Positions 1 through 10,197 of a stretch of DNA of 64,000 bases are shown here, one piece after another. The DNA is taken from positions 4,092,746-4,156,745 of the forward strand of contig PYIU01000001.1 in assembly GCA_003415625.1 (NCBI GenBank). The letters are read 5' to 3'. Positions within the stretch are counted from its first letter, which is position 1. Each line of letters starts with the position of its first letter. This stretch comes from Aquanectria penicillioides (lineage: Eukaryota > Ascomycota > Sordariomycetes > Hypocreales > Nectriaceae). The notes under the pieces were generated by a model. It was not told the DNA's origin, ran no database searches, and saw only the letters and a list, made by a program, of their open reading frames with translations. The translations under genes and the position numbers were made by a program.

Positions 1-1806
1 GGCGCCTCAACGAGTGGGCAAAGCACACCTAATACGCCCGGGACTCCTCACTTATCACCTCGCCCTTCGCCCCCGACCTCTCGACCAACATCGTCTATCG
101 GGACTCCACGATCGCGGCCGAGTAGTGGCTTGTTCAACTATCCCCGGTCTCGAAACTCAACCTCCTCTTTAGCTCTCACTGAGCTTATGAAATCATCCTC
201 CATGTTTGCCGTTCCAGGATCTACCGAGATCTCCGACCACTGGGCTGAGAAGCTCAAACGTGAGCGAGCACCTTCAACCAAGAAGCGTGATCAAATTCGA
301 ATCACTGTTCACATCGCTGGCATTCTATCGCGGCATCGCTACCTCCTAAAGCTATGCCGGGCCCTCATGCTCTACGGTGCCCCGACGCACCGGCTTGAGG
401 AGTACATGACCATGTCCTCCCGAGTCCTCGAGATCGAAAGTCAATTCTTGTACATCCCGGGTTGCATGATCATCAGTTTCGATGACAGCACAACCCACAC
501 CACCGAGATGGAGCTCGTCCGAGTGATCCAGGGCATTGATCTGGGTCGCCTGCGCGACGTTCACAACATCTACAAGGACGTTGTACATGACAAATTGGGC
601 GTGGAGGAGGCGACAAAACGTCTGGATGAAGTCATGAAACGGCCTGACAAATTCAATACTTGGATACGGGTGTTCTTGTACGGCGTCGCTTCGGCTTGCG
701 TCGCCCCGTTTGCGTTTCAAGGGCGCTTCATTGACTTGCCCATTGCCTTCCTGCTTGGATGCATCGTTGGCATCCTACAGTTGGTCCTTGCTCCAAGCAA
801 TGAACTATACGCCCACGTCTTTGAGGTTACAGCAGCAGTTATCACGTCATTTATCGCCCGCGGCTTTGGTTCCATAAATGGTGGTAACCTTTTCTGCTTC
901 AGCGCCCTGGCTCAGAGTAGTATCGCTCTCATTCTCCCCGGATACATGGTCCTCTGCAGTTCTCTGGAACTACAAAGCTACAACATTGTCGCCGGTAGCG
1001 TGCGTATGGTGCACGCTCTGATCTATACGCTATTCCTAGGATACGGCATTACCATTGGCACATCCCTCTACGGCATGATGGATGAGCAGGCAACTAGTCG
1101 TACTACTTGCTCCGATCCTCTCTCTCGTGGGTGGTACTTCTTGTTCGTCCCGGCTTTCACGTTGTGTCTCTGCCTCATCAATCAGTCCAAGTGGAGGCAG
1201 ACCCCAGTCATGCTCACAATTTCCCTCGCGGGCTTCTGTGTCAACAGCTACACCAGCGTGTACTTTCAGGCGAACAGCCAAATATCCAACATGCTAGGTG
1301 CCTTGACTGTCGGGATCTTGTCCAACTTGTACTCTCGACTTGGAAGACATGTGGAAAACGCATGGTTGGATACGGTAGATTGGTGGAATTTCGCTGTTCG
1401 ACCTAGGCTGTTCCGGAAAAAGAGGCCCACGGATGCATGGTCTCCTCCATCCATCCCTGACCCTGAGGCCAATTCCACCACCACCGAACAGCCTGAGAAA
1501 AAGCCACGCAAGGTCGGCTACAGCCTTGCGGCAGCCGCTATGCTCCCTGCCATTTTCGTCCAAGTCCCATCTGGTTTGGCTGCCAGTGGTTCGCTCCTCG
1601 CTAGTATTACATCTGCAGACGAGCTGACCAGAAACTCGACCTCCTCTTCGACCAACTCTGGAAATTTAGCTACTCTTGACGGAACACCCTTCAACGTCTT
1701 ACTCAAGGTTATTCAAGTTGCCATTGGAATTAGCGTGGGTTTGTTCATGAGCGCCTTAATCGTCTACCCGCTTGGCAAGAGGAGGAGTGGTCTATTCAGC
1801 TTTTAA
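1..1806 (+). CDS. PRM10/ThrE-family multi-pass membrane protein, 5' partial
   Basis: The frame is open from base 1 to TAA at 1804-1806 (601 visible codons), so the gene starts upstream of the window. A Ser/Thr/Pro-rich, presumably cytosolic N-terminus leads into a ThrE domain (DUF1212) beginning near RYLLKLCRALMLYGAPTHRL, with the conserved LYGAPTHRLEEYM stretch. About ten hydrophobic segments follow, the last ones in the ThrE_2 (DUF3815) half. A polar loop rich in Pro, Thr and Lys (near bases 1410-1515) precedes the last two helices. The family includes yeast Prm10 (pheromone-regulated) and bacterial threonine/serine exporters; the substrate in fungi is not established. The only in-frame early start-like codon in view is TTG at 130, which I do not take as the start. 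The family call is firm; function is unknown. Confidence 0.88.
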   Translation, partial: GASTSGQSTPNTPGTPHLSPRPSPPTSRPTSSIGTPRSRPSSGLFNYPRSRNSTSSLALTELMKSSSMFAVPGSTEISDHWAEKLKRERAPSTKKRDQIRITVHIAGILSRHRYLLKLCRALMLYGAPTHRLEEYMTMSSRVLEIESQFLYIPGCMIISFDDSTTHTTEMELVRVIQGIDLGRLRDVHNIYKDVVHDKLGVEEATKRLDEVMKRPDKFNTWIRVFLYGVASACVAPFAFQGRFIDLPIAFLLGCIVGILQLVLAPSNELYAHVFEVTAAVITSFIARGFGSINGGNLFCFSALAQSSIALILPGYMVLCSSLELQSYNIVAGSVRMVHALIYTLFLGYGITIGTSLYGMMDEQATSRTTCSDPLSRGWYFLFVPAFTLCLCLINQSKWRQTPVMLTISLAGFCVNSYTSVYFQANSQISNMLGALTVGILSNLYSRLGRHVENAWLDTVDWWNFAVRPRLFRKKRPTDAWSPPSIPDPEANSTTTEQPEKKPRKVGYSLAAAAMLPAIFVQVPSGLAASGSLLASITSADELTRNSTSSSTNSGNLATLDGTPFNVLLKVIQVAIGISVGLFMSALIVYPLGKRRSGLFSF

Positions 1807-2502
1807 GTGCCTAACACATTTATTACAGAGAATCAATTTCAGCTGGAATCAACTAGGCTTCGAGAAACGAAGCAAATCACCTAGGAACAGTGATGTGGCA
1901 TTTACTTGGAATGAGTATTTTGGAATCTTATGAGACATTCATCGTCAACGACGGCCCGAACTGGGACAATATATAATATCAAAAAAAGGTTGCATTGGAA
2001 GAAGAAAACAAACCATCATTTTTATTTTCACTCTTTGGGAGCAACTGGCGCAGAGGTGTGGTTGGGTGCGGCAAAGGATTATGTGTTGTAGCATCCCGTG
2101 CGTTTCCCTTTATCATTGGGTTTGTTTGCCACAAAATAATTGATCAAAAACACTTTTCGAGCAGAATCACAAGACGGCCATTGCCGAGATTTACAAGGCC
2201 AGCAACTTAAATTTAACACTCATAATATACATAATATTGTTCTTTGACTCGCATCAAGTTTTCCGTTGTACCCATTATGCGCGTGACGTCTCATCATGAG
2301 TGATACAACAATCATTCGCCTCCAAGAGAGCCGTGACGTCACTAAGGTCTGCCAGAGTGTCGCCTCCAAATTCACCATTATGCTCTTCGCGTGTGCATCT
2401 TCTATTCTCCATAATTGTATCTATTGGTGGTATAGCTATTTTCAATACGCAACCTGTTTCATCCCCCATTCGCTCGATTGCCACTTCGATTGCTCATCCA
2501 AG
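1807..2502. other. intergenic: PRM10-like 3' region and PIPK-like promoter
   Basis: No credible coding frame. The first part is the AT-rich 3' flank of the upstream gene. The second part leads into the PIP-kinase-like gene and contains two CRE-type elements near 2284 and 2334. An ATG at 2296 lies in frame with the kinase, but the peptide it would add (Cys/Trp-rich, low similarity to a kinase N-terminus) looks like translated leader. Confidence 0.6.
2284..2341. promoter_or_regulatory. paired CRE/ATF-type elements
   Basis: TGACGTCT at 2284-2291 and the perfect palindrome TGACGTCA at 2334-2341 are 50 bp apart. TGACGTCA is the consensus site of CREB/ATF bZIP factors, for example Atf1/AtfA stress regulators in fungi. 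They lie 160-220 bp upstream of the ATG I prefer for the PIPK-like gene, a usual distance, and that supports starting the gene at 2503. Function is inferred from the motif only. Confidence 0.5.
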
Positions 2503-3612
2503 ATGAGGATCCGGTCATCTCGCATCTCGGCTTCCATTGCCAAGGCAATGCTCAGGCGCCACGGAACGACCAGCAACAAGAATCTTGTCAAGGCAATCCT
2601 GTCGTTCTTTAGGTTCTTCAAGCTCTTACTCTCGCGATATCGGCCTGTCGATTTCTTAGCTCTCCGTCGTGAGGTTTGGAAACTCGACGAGGACGAATAC
2701 GCGGGCTCGTTCACGGGTTCTCCAAAGGGAGATGCGGCTTCACAGCCATCCTCGACACGAAAGGGGAATTCAAGGTTGGCCATCGCAGAACTAGTCCCCA
2801 TCGGCGATTTGGGCTACAGCGGGTCCACATTCTTCACCACCCCCAACGCCAAGTTCCTCATCAAATCGCTGCCACGGCGCTTTGAGTATGAATTCTTCAA
2901 GAAGGATCTGCTTGACGTTTATGTGATTCACATGCGCGTCCAGCCTCAAAGCTTGCTCGTACGGATTACTGATCTAGTACATGCACCGCATCCATCTTTG
3001 GGCGGCATGTTGGGCATGGCGCCGACTCACCACATCATCATGGAGAATTTACTATACGGCAAGGACTTTGAGGAGTCAGAACTGGGCAAAAAGATATGGG
3101 AGACGTATGATCTCAAGCCAAACGACTACTTCTTCCCAGAACGGGACATTGCAAACGGAATACTGGCACCTGAGAGTGTAAAACATCGACTGATTGACGA
3201 GTTCCCGGGTAAAGTTCGCGTGTCGCCTCAGCACAAAGAGGAGCTCCTGTCTCTTCTAGAGGGCGATACTCAGCTGCTTGCAACGAATAACGTTGTCGAT
3301 TACTCCCTGTGTTTGGTCCGCTACCCGGGCTCAAACTCCATTCCTGAGCGCTCGTCCCCCGTCCCCTTTGTCAAATCCAACGCCGGTCTATGGCGCAGTG
3401 GTGTGGACGATGTTGATCGACGATGGACATATCGCGTGATCGTCTTGGACTTCTTTTGGGCCAAGCACACGTTGCGAGCAAGCACGATGACGGGGATTGT
3501 GAAGGCGTTCAACAAGCTGGCCCACAAGGGACCAATGACCATTACGGCCGATCCTATGGAATACCGACAGAGGTTTATGAAAATGGTGGATGAGATGGTA
3601 CTTGGAGTGTGA
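2503..3612 (+). CDS. phosphatidylinositol-4-phosphate 5-kinase-like protein
   Basis: Single exon, 369 aa from ATG 2503 to TGA 3610-3612. After a basic N-terminus, a compact PIPK fold is visible. GYSGSTFF resembles the glycine loop, FLIKSL carries the candidate ATP-binding lysine, a long region ends in MENLLYG, VVDYSL matches the conserved DYSL, and YRVIVLDFF occupies the place of the IIDxL metal-binding segment. The C-terminus has the ADPMEYRQRF block that closes PIPK domains. The usual DLKGS motif is replaced by YDLKPND, and the protein is short compared with Mss4-type kinases. It therefore belongs to the small fungal PIPK-core proteins, and lipid kinase activity is uncertain. An in-frame ATG at 2296 would add 69 unlikely residues. 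Confidence 0.82.
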   Translation: MRIRSSRISASIAKAMLRRHGTTSNKNLVKAILSFFRFFKLLLSRYRPVDFLALRREVWKLDEDEYAGSFTGSPKGDAASQPSSTRKGNSRLAIAELVPIGDLGYSGSTFFTTPNAKFLIKSLPRRFEYEFFKKDLLDVYVIHMRVQPQSLLVRITDLVHAPHPSLGGMLGMAPTHHIIMENLLYGKDFEESELGKKIWETYDLKPNDYFFPERDIANGILAPESVKHRLIDEFPGKVRVSPQHKEELLSLLEGDTQLLATNNVVDYSLCLVRYPGSNSIPERSSPVPFVKSNAGLWRSGVDDVDRRWTYRVIVLDFFWAKHTLRASTMTGIVKAFNKLAHKGPMTITADPMEYRQRFMKMVDEMVLGV

Positions 3613-5043
3613 ACTCTGGCATTCTCTTAACGGAGAACAATGTCTTCGTCTCTCCACGGCTTGCCTGAGGCACTTCAGTTGCTCAACGGTTTTGCTTGTT
3701 GGTTCTCGCTATGAACGGAATGCCGTACACACTTCACATGCGCTTCAACACTGTACTCACTCCACTTTTAATGAAATGTGTATACACTGCCTGTGCGGAA
3801 ATGACGGGACGATGGTTGTGCAGGGTCGCCAGTTTCCGTGGCTCTTGATAACAGCCCAGGAATATTGGAATGGATTAACACTCGGGGGTTTCATGGCAGA
3901 AGATACTAGTCATAGTCTCGGTGGTATTTCGAAATATTGCCGGCGGGTAGCTATGATGGTGTATGGCCAAGTGCTGCCATGTCCGTCGAGAAAATGGCTT
4001 CGTACAGGCGTCTTTTCGCCCGAGGGAGGAGGAAGCTATCGTGAGCGTGCTACAGCAAAGTCTAGACTTTCTTGGGTAATTTCAGAGCGGGTTTTGGGCA
4101 TTCAGGTTTCCATTCTGAAGAGTAATTGCGTTCTTTGAAGGTCTAGCATCGCGAATAAGTGGTATGTGAACAGGACAAGGTGGTGATGTTCCGTGAACCA
4201 ACCACATGGACAGAACATGCTTGATCATCAGGCGATCGCCAAACCCAGTATCATGGAACCAGTGCCATCATCGCTCTTCAGCAGCAGCAGAAGCAGCAGC
4301 AGCCCTCAATTCCCACAATCACAAATCGTAAGCACTCTGGTCATCCAAGGTTTTTATTTTTGAAACCACGTACCCACGGTTTCAACAGCCACCCTCCATC
4401 TCCGCGCACTCAAGCCGCCACTCCCCGACCCGTGGCTGAAGATCCTCCTTCACGAACCTGTCTCACCCCCGGACTTGTCTCGACCATCAAGACAATCGCG
4501 ATATGGTGTCGATATTTCGCATCCACACGCCCCCTCCTTCCAACCGCACATTCCTTTATGGAATATCCCCGAGGTAGCACCCTGACATACGTGCCGTTGT
4601 TTCCACGTGGGTAAAAGCAGGAGGTCTCGGTCCGAGACAAGGCAGAAAATTTATTCAGAGACAGTTGTGACTCGTCTAAGACTTTGAACTCAATGGCGCC
4701 CCCTGCCCTCTTCCCTCCCTCCCCCCAGGAGAACGTCGGCTTTAGCAGGCGGGCATCTGGTCATGGGACCAGCAGTTCGGAGTTGATTTCAATGAGTCCC
4801 GGGGTAGTAAGGACACCGAAAACCGAAGCTCCTGTATCGGCGGAAATCCCCTTCGCCCCATTGTTATAGAGTCAAAGACACCTTGAGAATCAACATTTTA
4901 CTTGGGAGACATTCCCCCAGTTCGTAGTTGTAGAATCTTAGTTTGCTTATTCAAGACTTGCTCATCATGCTAGTGTGTACATGTATGTTTTTTGGGGGGT
5001 ATCATGGCTCGTTACATCATCCAATTACAATTTCTCCACCCCC
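3613..5043. other. intergenic, convergent 3' flanks
   Basis: Lies between two convergent genes. A 182-codon open frame at 3590-4138 starts inside the kinase gene and has no recognisable domain. An AGC/AAGC trinucleotide tract occupies about 4279-4303. I see no further gene. Confidence 0.55.
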
Positions 5044-7629
5044 TTAATCGACAACGCGAAGCATCTTGTAGGCCTTGTGCCCGATTGCCTTCTGCACAAG
5101 CTCAATTGGCTGCATCTTGGCCTTCGTCTTCTTGGGCTTTTCTTCCTGGACCTCGTCGCCATCCTTTGAGATAACAACCTCCTCGTCGCTATCCTCCTCT
5201 TCTTCTTCCTCTTCCTCGAAGGAACCATTATCCAGGAAGACCTTCAGCATTCCCTGCGAGTAGCCGCTGACCAGGCATGTTCCATCCTCAGTCGCGTCGA
5301 CAGGCTTGGGTGCGACTGGGTCTCCGTGTCCAGTCGCGCCAGCGCGGCCACCAGCCAGGTTCCAGAACACAAGCTCCGGAAGGTCGTACCCAGCCTTCTC
5401 GAAGTCACTCTTGATCCTCTCGTAGGATGTGATCCATGGGGATGTCACCGAGCCTTCTTGGTCCCAAGCATTTTCTTGGCTCGCTTCGTCGAATTGCATG
5501 TCACTAAAGACAAAGACACGCTTGACCATGTCTTCCCGCTTGAGTTTGTTCTTGATAGCCATAGGGAGAATGAGCTTCTCAAACACGGCAACAAAGTCGG
5601 TGTTCATGCCCCATCTCGACCTAACCATTTTGTGGTACTTCTGGTTTAGTGAGTCGGTCAATTTGACCTTCACCACCTCCGGTTGGCCGCTAAAGGTGAT
5701 GAAGGATCCGCCGAAGGGAGGCTGAGTGACCTCGGCGATGAGCAGGGATAGGCCAATTGCTGAGTCCATCGGGGTTGTCTTGTCGGTGAAAACGGGGTAT
5801 CCCATACTTCCCGAGACATCGCACACCGCAATGCAGTTGTCGAGAGTGCCCGAGTCCTTGATGCGCCGAACCAGCGTGTTCCATTGGCCATCAAGCACCT
5901 TAGCCTCTATCGCGCCGACCTTTGCCTGGACCAGTTCTGTAGGTGACATTTGTGCCATACGCCCATCTGGTAGGTGCTCGAATGAGGCGGTGGTCCGAAC
6001 CTTGTTTATGAGTGTGGAGGGCAATAATGTCGCGCCTGAAATCTGGGCTTTACCCTCGGCAACCTTGTCAATGTACTTCTCGAAATGATGCAGGTCCTTT
6101 TCTATGAACAGTTTCGAGTAGTTGCTCATCGCGAGAGATGGCAGGCGGTCGTATTTGATGTCTTGGAACGCATTGGCCGAAATGTTCCGCTCGACAACAT
6201 CAAGGTGTTTGCGCAGAGCAGAAATATCCTTTCGGTACTCCTCGCGGGCATAGCGCAGGTACTTTTCTCGGTCCTCTGTTGGGGAAAGCGATTCCAGTGA
6301 TTCCCTAGGGTAGAGGATTTCGGCGATGGAGCTAATGATGAAGGTATGCTTGTCGTGGAAGTGGTCATGGGAAGGTGCCCATTTTCCGCAAAGTGAGATG
6401 TTTCTCTTCGCCTTAGGATCATTTCCACGGAGCGCCCGCAAATCAGTCTCGAGTTGCTCGGCAAAGAGTCGAGCGATTGTCAGGTGAAGAGCACGATACA
6501 CTGCGTCCGTGTTGAAGGCGTCGATCGCAGCCTGGTAGCGCTTGTCGCGGGTCTCGTGTCTTGCAGCCTTGGGGTCAACATTTTGTTTCTCAACGGGCTT
6601 CTTCTCAGGTTGTTCTGGATCGACAAAGGTCCTAGTCTTGAATCCTCCACGTCCTCGCGTCAGCCCCCCACGCCCTCGTCCACCTCGACCGCCTCGTGCT
6701 CGGCCACGAGCTCCGCCTCGAGAACGAAGCCGGTTGACGCTCTTGCCTCGAATAATTCCTGGGTTTTCGCTGTTTAAAACATCCCGAGGGTTCGAGAGAA
6801 CGTCAAGCTTGCCGTTCGCTGCAATAGCAAGGATGTTGAGAAGATCCTTCCAGTAACCATGTGCGACACCATTTCGAATGTCGAACCTGGTGGGATCATT
6901 CTCATCTGTGGGCTCCACAATGACGATGTCATCTTCCCCCTCCTTCTTCGCCTTCTTCTCAATGATGGGGCGGCTCAACCATCGAAGATTAGCGACCAGA
7001 GTCAAGGGATGGTTTTTGGCAAGCCAGCCTGCGCAGCGATAGAAGGTTTTCTTAGAACTCTTTCCCAAGTGAATAGATCGTGCATTGAAGATGATCTTGA
7101 GAGTTGCGAGGGAGTCGGCCGCCCAAGCGGCCGTGAGGAGTTCCGACAAGCGAGGGCCAGAGATGACCTCCTCAAGTTCTGTGAAGAGGTCTACAAGAAC
7201 AAACTGTGTGGATAAAAATGCCAGGTCATTGTTCTCTGTCCGCATCATACCCTCCAGGTTTCTGGCAGGCTCCTCATCTTGGTCATGCTTCAGGAGTCCC
7301 TCCATAAAAGGATGGGATGGAGGCTCCTCCTGCTTCTCCTGTTGTGGCTGGTTATCAACCTGCATGTCATCAAGGCCCTTTCGAATCTCGGCTGACGTGG
7401 TGTCAGTGACAAGGGTAAACGTCTCCGATTCTGCCACATCAGTCATGGCCTTGTCATCGTCCGCGACGGGAGCATCTGCACCGACTTTGTCATGGCGACG
7501 GCTAAGCTCAGTGCGGAGGAAAGTCTCAAAGTCAACCTGGGACATCTTCAGGGCATCGTGGGCCGGGAAGAGGACCGGGTAGGAAGACTGGAGGAACCAG
7601 GGCTGCTGGGAGTCGGGTGACGAATCCAT
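5044..7629 (-). CDS. DUF2828 (VWA-like, Ro60/TROVE-like architecture) protein with RGG box
   Basis: Single exon, 861 aa, ATG at 7629 (the longer frame begins at a GTG) to TAA at 5044. The N-terminal half is helical. Near residues 300-330 there is a dense Arg/Gly block (RGG/RGRGG), a typical RNA-binding element. The C-terminal half is a von Willebrand A-like domain with an intact MIDAS DVSGS near residue 600, the MNTDF threonine loop and FVFSDMQFD. An acidic Glu/Asp tract near 803-815 precedes a Lys-rich tail. DUF2828 proteins are widespread in fungi and uncharacterised. A helical domain followed by a VWA domain resembles Ro60/TROVE RNP proteins, and the RGG block makes an RNA-related role plausible, but that is inference. 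Confidence 0.9.
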   Translation of the reverse strand: MDSSPDSQQPWFLQSSYPVLFPAHDALKMSQVDFETFLRTELSRRHDKVGADAPVADDDKAMTDVAESETFTLVTDTTSAEIRKGLDDMQVDNQPQQEKQEEPPSHPFMEGLLKHDQDEEPARNLEGMMRTENNDLAFLSTQFVLVDLFTELEEVISGPRLSELLTAAWAADSLATLKIIFNARSIHLGKSSKKTFYRCAGWLAKNHPLTLVANLRWLSRPIIEKKAKKEGEDDIVIVEPTDENDPTRFDIRNGVAHGYWKDLLNILAIAANGKLDVLSNPRDVLNSENPGIIRGKSVNRLRSRGGARGRARGGRGGRGRGGLTRGRGGFKTRTFVDPEQPEKKPVEKQNVDPKAARHETRDKRYQAAIDAFNTDAVYRALHLTIARLFAEQLETDLRALRGNDPKAKRNISLCGKWAPSHDHFHDKHTFIISSIAEILYPRESLESLSPTEDREKYLRYAREEYRKDISALRKHLDVVERNISANAFQDIKYDRLPSLAMSNYSKLFIEKDLHHFEKYIDKVAEGKAQISGATLLPSTLINKVRTTASFEHLPDGRMAQMSPTELVQAKVGAIEAKVLDGQWNTLVRRIKDSGTLDNCIAVCDVSGSMGYPVFTDKTTPMDSAIGLSLLIAEVTQPPFGGSFITFSGQPEVVKVKLTDSLNQKYHKMVRSRWGMNTDFVAVFEKLILPMAIKNKLKREDMVKRVFVFSDMQFDEASQENAWDQEGSVTSPWITSYERIKSDFEKAGYDLPELVFWNLAGGRAGATGHGDPVAPKPVDATEDGTCLVSGYSQGMLKVFLDNGSFEEEEEEEEDSDEEVVISKDGDEVQEEKPKKTKAKMQPIELVQKAIGHKAYKMLRVVD

Positions 7630-10197
7630 GGCTGCTTTCTGGTTCACCTCGAAGGTCTAATGAGACTTGGGGAATGAAGAAGGGTGAACGGATGCCTCTG
7701 CTAGCTTCGAGAGGGGCGACGATGGTGGTATTTTTATAGCGGCGATCTGGATGCAAGAACCCCAATGGTGTTATGAAAGCCAGCAACTGGACCAAAGATC
7801 GAGCAATGGGTGATACGATGACGGACAGGGGAGCTAGTCGCCGGTGAGTCAGTTGAAAGCCCGAAGAGAAGGGGATTTCTCTCTCTGGTGGTCCCAAAAG
7901 TCCTCGTTGAAGTGAGGGGCTCCTAATGCTCAAGTCAAGCCACAACCAGCAAGTGGAGATGAAGCTTGGTGCAGTAGCTGCATCTGGACCACCGTCGCAG
8001 TGCGGCTGATGGCTGCCTGCCCTGATGTGCGGCGGAGCGAATCTGCCTGGACGGACTCCCCATAATATGGAGCAACATGGCCTCGCCTTATTCGCGCCGT
8101 GGCATTCGGGGCCAGCTCCCTCCTCCCTGTTGGCTGCAGGCTCGTCGTGTCAGATCGAACTCACCAGTAATTTCAAGCAACTTGGTACGTTGTTGTGTTT
8201 GTCCAAGCTTGTTCGATGCTTGGTGGAGGGGCACCCCGTCCCCTGCCCCGCCGCCTGACTCACCGGGGAATACTGCACGGGCGGTGTCTGGACAGTGGGC
8301 GGCCCATAGGATGTTGAGCTTATACTGGTGTGAATTGCTACCCTGCATACCATGGTGGAATTTCTTTTTTATCTCGAGCAAAGCTTGAGGAATAAACTTA
8401 TAAAGATATTTAATGCTTATTCTGTGCCATGGCATTCGATGGCGAGTAATTCTTGGCATGTAGAAATTCTTACACACTAAGCAAGTTCACTCTTCCACAA
8501 GCGAGACCTTCTCAAAGCCAAAGTGTTGTTCCAGATAACCCAACCACCTGGCCTACTGAGTGTTAATGGGTCACCTAAGGCATATGTAACCTGAAATGTT
8601 TTCACCCCATCTCAATAATTGCCAAGACCAAGTGCACGAAGAGTAATACAGGATCTTGTTCACTCGGATGTTGAGAAACCTGCTTGCTCCGCTCTCCACT
8701 TTCCCAGAACTCCGAGGCCGAACACTCGATCAACCTGTGCGGTATCGAGAACCCAGGAAGATCGAAGTGGCGTCCGTAACCAAGAGGAAACCAATATTAG
8801 GCTTGTATTTATGCCATCTATCTTACAACTTATGGTTCTGGGTCGGTTCATCTGATAACCTGCCTGCAAGGTAATCTAAACTCCTGACAACGCCACGATA
8901 CTAAGTGCACAACGAGAGCCGAAAGTCTTTTTCTTAGTTTTACTTTCTTCTTAAAGCCCTATCTTAAAGCCCTAAAACGGGCATCATAGATGGAATGCGT
9001 AAATTATCTACTAAGAGCATGGCCCTTGTCGAGAACTTAGCGAAAACGCTTGATGGCCTGGCATGGGTATCCCTTCTCTGGGAGTGGTTTTCCATCGCAG
9101 GATATCTGACTGTCCTCACGAGTTCTAGCTCAGGTATCAGAAGGACTCACACGTTATGCATTGCCCTATAACCAGGTTTTGTTCCTCCAGACCGCCAGAT
9201 GCCTATTCGCACTCCACCCCTGGGTTTTCCACCTTCCTCTCCTGACATGCTCCTGGCCATGTTTCATTCGCACTCACTTCGCGCTCAAGAATCGTTCACT
9301 CCTGTGCACACCCTCAATGATTCACTGTAGACTAGTTCCTCCCCCAACCACCTTGCACTGGGCCAATGAGAAGGCTCAGCCGCTTGACCATAACCCCTAC
9401 CCCCCGTGTTGGGATGCAACCTTTGGGCACTATGTGCTCTCATAATGTGGATAAAACGGTTTGTAGTGCAGCTATGCATGTATATTTGATGCTGTTCTCG
9501 TGTTCCGGTAGATCACAGGGGGCATTGCAGGCGCATGGCCACATGGAGAGTTGTAACCTCATGGACCTAAGGAACTCCCCCAAACTCGAATTGAGTAATT
9601 TAGCAAGAAGAGGCGTGCTAGATGTTTCTATATCCTGTATTATGGTACTTGGCTGTAGATTATCAACTCCTTGATGCTGTCAAAGGCGCAACGGAGTCGG
9701 CTACGACCTGTAGGTACCACTTGGAGGGCTCACAGCTCCCATTCAAGTACAAAGCCGGCTCCACCGAGAGTTGAAGCAATTGCCTCAAGTGAACTTAGAG
9801 GTGTGTATGTCCTGAGAACAGAGTGAAAGGTGTTGTTGTTTGTGCACTTTCCCTCACCTAACCCCCCCCCCCCCCCTTTTTTTTTTTTTCTTTTTTTTTT
9901 CTCTCCACGTCTCTGTTGTTGTCCTTCACTACGTGTTCAGCGAACTCGACCGTGGACGCATCTGACCGGCAGTGAACAAATATCAGTGCCTCTGCACCAC
10001 CAGCAACTCCCCGGTTGACCTGGAGCCCCTGTTTCCTCTCTCACCTCCCTCCTTCCTTCCTTCTCCACCACACCCACTGTCCTCAACACTCAAAACAACA
10101 CCAAAAATTCGCTGTTGCACCTTCCTTTTGATCCAGATTTTGGTCTCCCTTTCTCCTTCTCGGTTTTGGATCCCCCTTGGGAATACCTAGCTTCGAT
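7630..10197. other. 2.6 kb intergenic region
   Basis: Divergent upstream regions of the DUF2828 gene (minus) and of the disrupted RRM-like gene (plus). Open frames here are short, overlap on both strands and have no domain signal. The notable element is a long pyrimidine tract near 9862-9905. The 8380-8420 segment is locally AT-rich. No RNA gene recognised. Confidence 0.5.
9862..9905. repeat. homopolymeric pyrimidine tract (C15 T13 C T10)
   Basis: Fifteen C, then thirteen T, one C and ten T in a row, followed by more CT. It lies about 290 bp upstream of ATG 10198 and is probably in the promoter or 5' UTR. Long polypyrimidine runs are common in fungal promoters, but a C15 run is unusual and is also a place where assemblies fail. 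Confidence 0.85.

Noticed and set aside
3590..4138. 182-codon plus-strand frame behind the PIPK-like gene
   Set aside because: It begins inside the preceding gene, has no domain and a composition like translated 3' UTR.
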